Positions 7,542-8,985 of a stretch of 8,985 nt of DNA are shown piece after piece. Position 1 is the stretch's first letter; the number at the start of each line of letters is the position of its first letter. Made by a program: the position numbers and the translations under genes. Below the pieces are notes generated by a model that searched no databases, was not told the DNA's origin, and was given only the letters and a program-made list of their open reading frames with translations. The stretch lies in contig JACCUM010000235.1 in NCBI GenBank assembly GCA_013811805.1, positions 1-8,985 on the forward strand, written 5' to 3'. This DNA comes from Geodermatophilaceae bacterium (GTDB lineage Bacteria; Actinomycetota; Actinomycetes; Mycobacteriales; Geodermatophilaceae).

Positions 7542-8985
7542 ATGAGAATTCGTAACGAGGACATCGCCCTAGTCCGCGAACGGTCGGCCATCGACGAAAT
7601 CGTCGGTGAACACCTGCAACTCCGCCGGGCCGGAGGCGGAAGTCTCAAGGGTCTGTGCCCGTTCCACGACGAGAAATCGCCCTCCTTCCAAGTCACCCCC
7701 GCCCGTGGTCTGTTCTATTGCCTCGCCGGCGAAACGAGGGTCATCACCTGGAATGGGATTCGGCCGATCCGCGAACTGGCTGGTGGCACGCACCGAATAC
7801 TCGGCCGGAACGCCAACTGGATGTCGGCGCCGTTCTGCTCCTTCGGTCTGCAGCCGCTGATGAAGATCTCATTGGGGCGCAACGGTCAGCGCAAGGTCAT
7901 TCATGCCACTCCGGAACACCGTTGGTTCGTCACGAGCGGTCCTGACCGCAGAGGTGATCGGGAAGTGCTGACGCAGGGATTGCGGCCCGGCCACCAGCTG
8001 CGTGCTGTCTTTCCCCGACGACAGATCAGTCGAACGCCGCCGTCTCCCTTCGGGATCGCGCATGGCTTCACGTTTGGTGATGGGGCACGCCTGAACCGCG
8101 GCAGTGTGGCCAATTTCGATCCCGTCAAGGACGTCGAACTACTGAAGTACTTCCCGAACAGCTATGTCGGCTCGTACGGGGTTGCGCTCAGGGCGCTGCA
8201 CCTTCCCGGCTTCTTCAAGGATCGGCCCAGCCTCGACGAATCTGGGTCCTATCTGTACGGGTGGCTGGCCGGGTACTTCGCGGCCGACGGCTGCGTCGCC
8301 GAAGACGGAACACTCATCTTGAACTTCGCCACCCGTGAGGATCTTCTCTTCGTCCGAGACGTCTGCACTCGATTGGGCGTCGGCACGTACGGAGTCACCG
8401 AGCAGATACGTGCGGGCTTCCCTGGCCGGGAGCCCTCGCCGCTGTATCGCATTCGCTTCGTCAACCAGGATCTGACCGAGGAATTCTTCGTCCTCTCTGC
8501 GCATCGGCTCCGCTTCGCAGGAACCAGCAAGGTCTTTGCCCGGCGCGGTTGGGTGATTGACGGCGTCGAGCCGACCGATCGAGTGGAGGAGGTCTTCTGT
8601 GCGGTGGTCGAGGAGGGGCATGCCTTCGCACTGGAGGACAACATCCTCACCGGTAACTGTTTCGGCTGCGGGGCCGGCGGGGACGTCATCAGGTTCGTGG
8701 AGCAGGTCGAGCACCTGTCCTTCACCGAGTCCGTGGAGCGGCTGGCTACGCGCGCGGGCATTCAGCTTCGCTACGAGGACACCGGATCCGGAACGGGTCG
8801 GACCGCTGCGCCGCCCGGCCAACGGGGACGCCTCCTGGAGGCCAACAAACTGGCCGCGGCCTTCTACGCCGAGCAGCTGGCTGGTGAGGAGGCATTGCCC
8901 GCCAGGGAGTTCCTCGCCGTACGGGGATTCGATCGAGACGTGGCCGAGCAGTTCGACTGCGGCTTCGCACCGGGCGGCTGGGACA
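7542..8985 (+). CDS. dnaG: DNA primase DnaG, intein-containing precursor, 3' end cut by the window
   Basis: The primase makes RNA primers for Okazaki fragments with the replicative helicase. The frame is open from ATG 7542 to the window end (481 codons). GAGG at 7532-7535, 6 bases upstream, supports the start. Residues 1-59 are primase: NEDIALVRERSAIDEIVGEH, then LCPFHDEKSPSF with zinc ligands Cys39 and His42, then TPARGLFY. Residues 60-372 are an intein. Primase resumes at 373 with CFGCGAGGDVIRFVEQVEH, supplying zinc ligands Cys373 and Cys376, followed by a linker and the start of the catalytic core (LLEANKLAAAFYAEQL...). Removing 60-372 gives GLFY-CFGCG, the standard CHC2 zinc motif, with 168 mature residues visible. 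The TOPRIM core and helicase-binding domain lie beyond the window. No stop or frameshift interrupts the frame, so this is not a pseudogene. Confidence 0.96.
   Translation, partial: MRIRNEDIALVRERSAIDEIVGEHLQLRRAGGGSLKGLCPFHDEKSPSFQVTPARGLFYCLAGETRVITWNGIRPIRELAGGTHRILGRNANWMSAPFCSFGLQPLMKISLGRNGQRKVIHATPEHRWFVTSGPDRRGDREVLTQGLRPGHQLRAVFPRRQISRTPPSPFGIAHGFTFGDGARLNRGSVANFDPVKDVELLKYFPNSYVGSYGVALRALHLPGFFKDRPSLDESGSYLYGWLAGYFAADGCVAEDGTLILNFATREDLLFVRDVCTRLGVGTYGVTEQIRAGFPGREPSPLYRIRFVNQDLTEEFFVLSAHRLRFAGTSKVFARRGWVIDGVEPTDRVEEVFCAVVEEGHAFALEDNILTGNCFGCGAGGDVIRFVEQVEHLSFTESVERLATRAGIQLRYEDTGSGTGRTAAPPGQRGRLLEANKLAAAFYAEQLAGEEALPAREFLAVRGFDRDVAEQFDCGFAPGGWD
7719..8657 (+). mobile_element. DnaG intein (313 aa) with WCT motif and homing endonuclease motifs
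   Basis: This in-frame protein intron should excise itself and join the primase halves. The first residue is Cys60 and the last is Asn372, followed by Cys373 (+1). Block A is CLAGETRVITWNG. Block B is HATPEHRWFVT, with the TxxH pair Thr123/His126 and Trp128 two residues after the His. Block F is VFCAVVEEGHAFALED with Cys353. Block G is NILTGN/C with Thr370, penultimate Gly371 and Asn372. In intein numbering the key residues are Cys1, Thr64, His67, Trp69, Cys294, Thr311, Gly312 and Asn313. Trp69, Cys294 and Thr311 fall at B:12, F:4 and G:5, the WCT signature of class 3 inteins, yet Cys1 is the class 1 nucleophile. Between blocks B and F lie two LAGLIDADG-like motifs. Base composition looks slightly lower in GC than the flanks in the lines I counted (some 52-60%, others about 65%). 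Confidence 0.95.
8052..8460 (+). other. LAGLIDADG-type homing endonuclease domain inside the DnaG intein
   Basis: Two motifs are visible: GIAHGFTFGDG (precursor residues about 171-181, acidic Asp180) and LYGWLAGYFAADG (about 238-250, acidic Asp249). The second is a clear LAGLIDADG variant; the first is the GxxFGDG form I associate with actinobacterial and phage inteins. Their acidic residues are in the positions used for metal-dependent cleavage, so the nuclease may be active. The spacing of 69 residues is somewhat short for a double-motif enzyme. After the second motif, NFATREDLLFVRDVCTRLGV resembles the usual following strand-helix unit. Boundaries are approximate. Confidence 0.75.

Noticed and set aside
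7719..8657. Interpretation of the dnaG insert as an IS element, frameshift or pseudogene
   Set aside because: The frame is uninterrupted, there are no terminal inverted repeats or transposase, and intein splicing blocks are present at both ends with exact restoration of the primase motif.
1..8985. tRNA, rRNA, CRISPR array or riboswitch
   Set aside because: No cloverleaf-like sequence, regularly spaced repeats or recognisable aptamer was seen when reading the intergenic regions.

Overview
The window is a gene-dense, high-GC stretch of a bacterial chromosome. Gene content, GTG starts, strong third-position GC bias and protein sequences all point to an actinomycete. Propionibacteriales is a tentative guess from gene order and protein style, not something the sequence proves.

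Layout, left to right. A nearly complete glycyl-tRNA synthetase gene (+, only the first few codons missing) ends at 1382. Convergent with it is a 322-aa minus-strand protein with an AbiEi-like N-terminal region and a Vsr/DUF559-type nuclease domain (1427-2395). Next comes a roughly 460-bp stretch without an obvious conserved gene. It holds a perfect 11-bp inverted repeat (2480-2524) and a likely 68-aa acidic, low-complexity minus-strand ORF (2546-2752) for which the repeat would be the terminator. Then, all on the + strand, come a tRNA-dihydrouridine synthase (dusB), pyruvate phosphate dikinase (ppdK), a membrane-anchored YdcF/SanA-like DUF218 protein, and the 5' part of the DNA primase gene dnaG, which runs off the right end.

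The most notable element is in dnaG. The primase reading frame is open from 7542 to the window end, but residues 60-372 are a 313-aa intein (7719-8657) inserted immediately before the third zinc ligand of the CHC2 zinc-binding domain. Without it the flanks join into a textbook primase zinc motif. The intein has splicing blocks A, B, F and G and two LAGLIDADG-like motifs with their acidic residues. It carries the Trp-Cys-Thr (WCT) signature of class 3 inteins together with a class 1-type Cys1, and it has Gly instead of the usual penultimate His. It is therefore a mixed class 1/class 3 intein in an essential replication protein.

Functionally the genes are mostly housekeeping: aminoacylation, tRNA modification, pyruvate/PEP metabolism and replication priming. 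The accessory parts are the AbiEi-like nuclease protein, the small acidic ORF and the intein.
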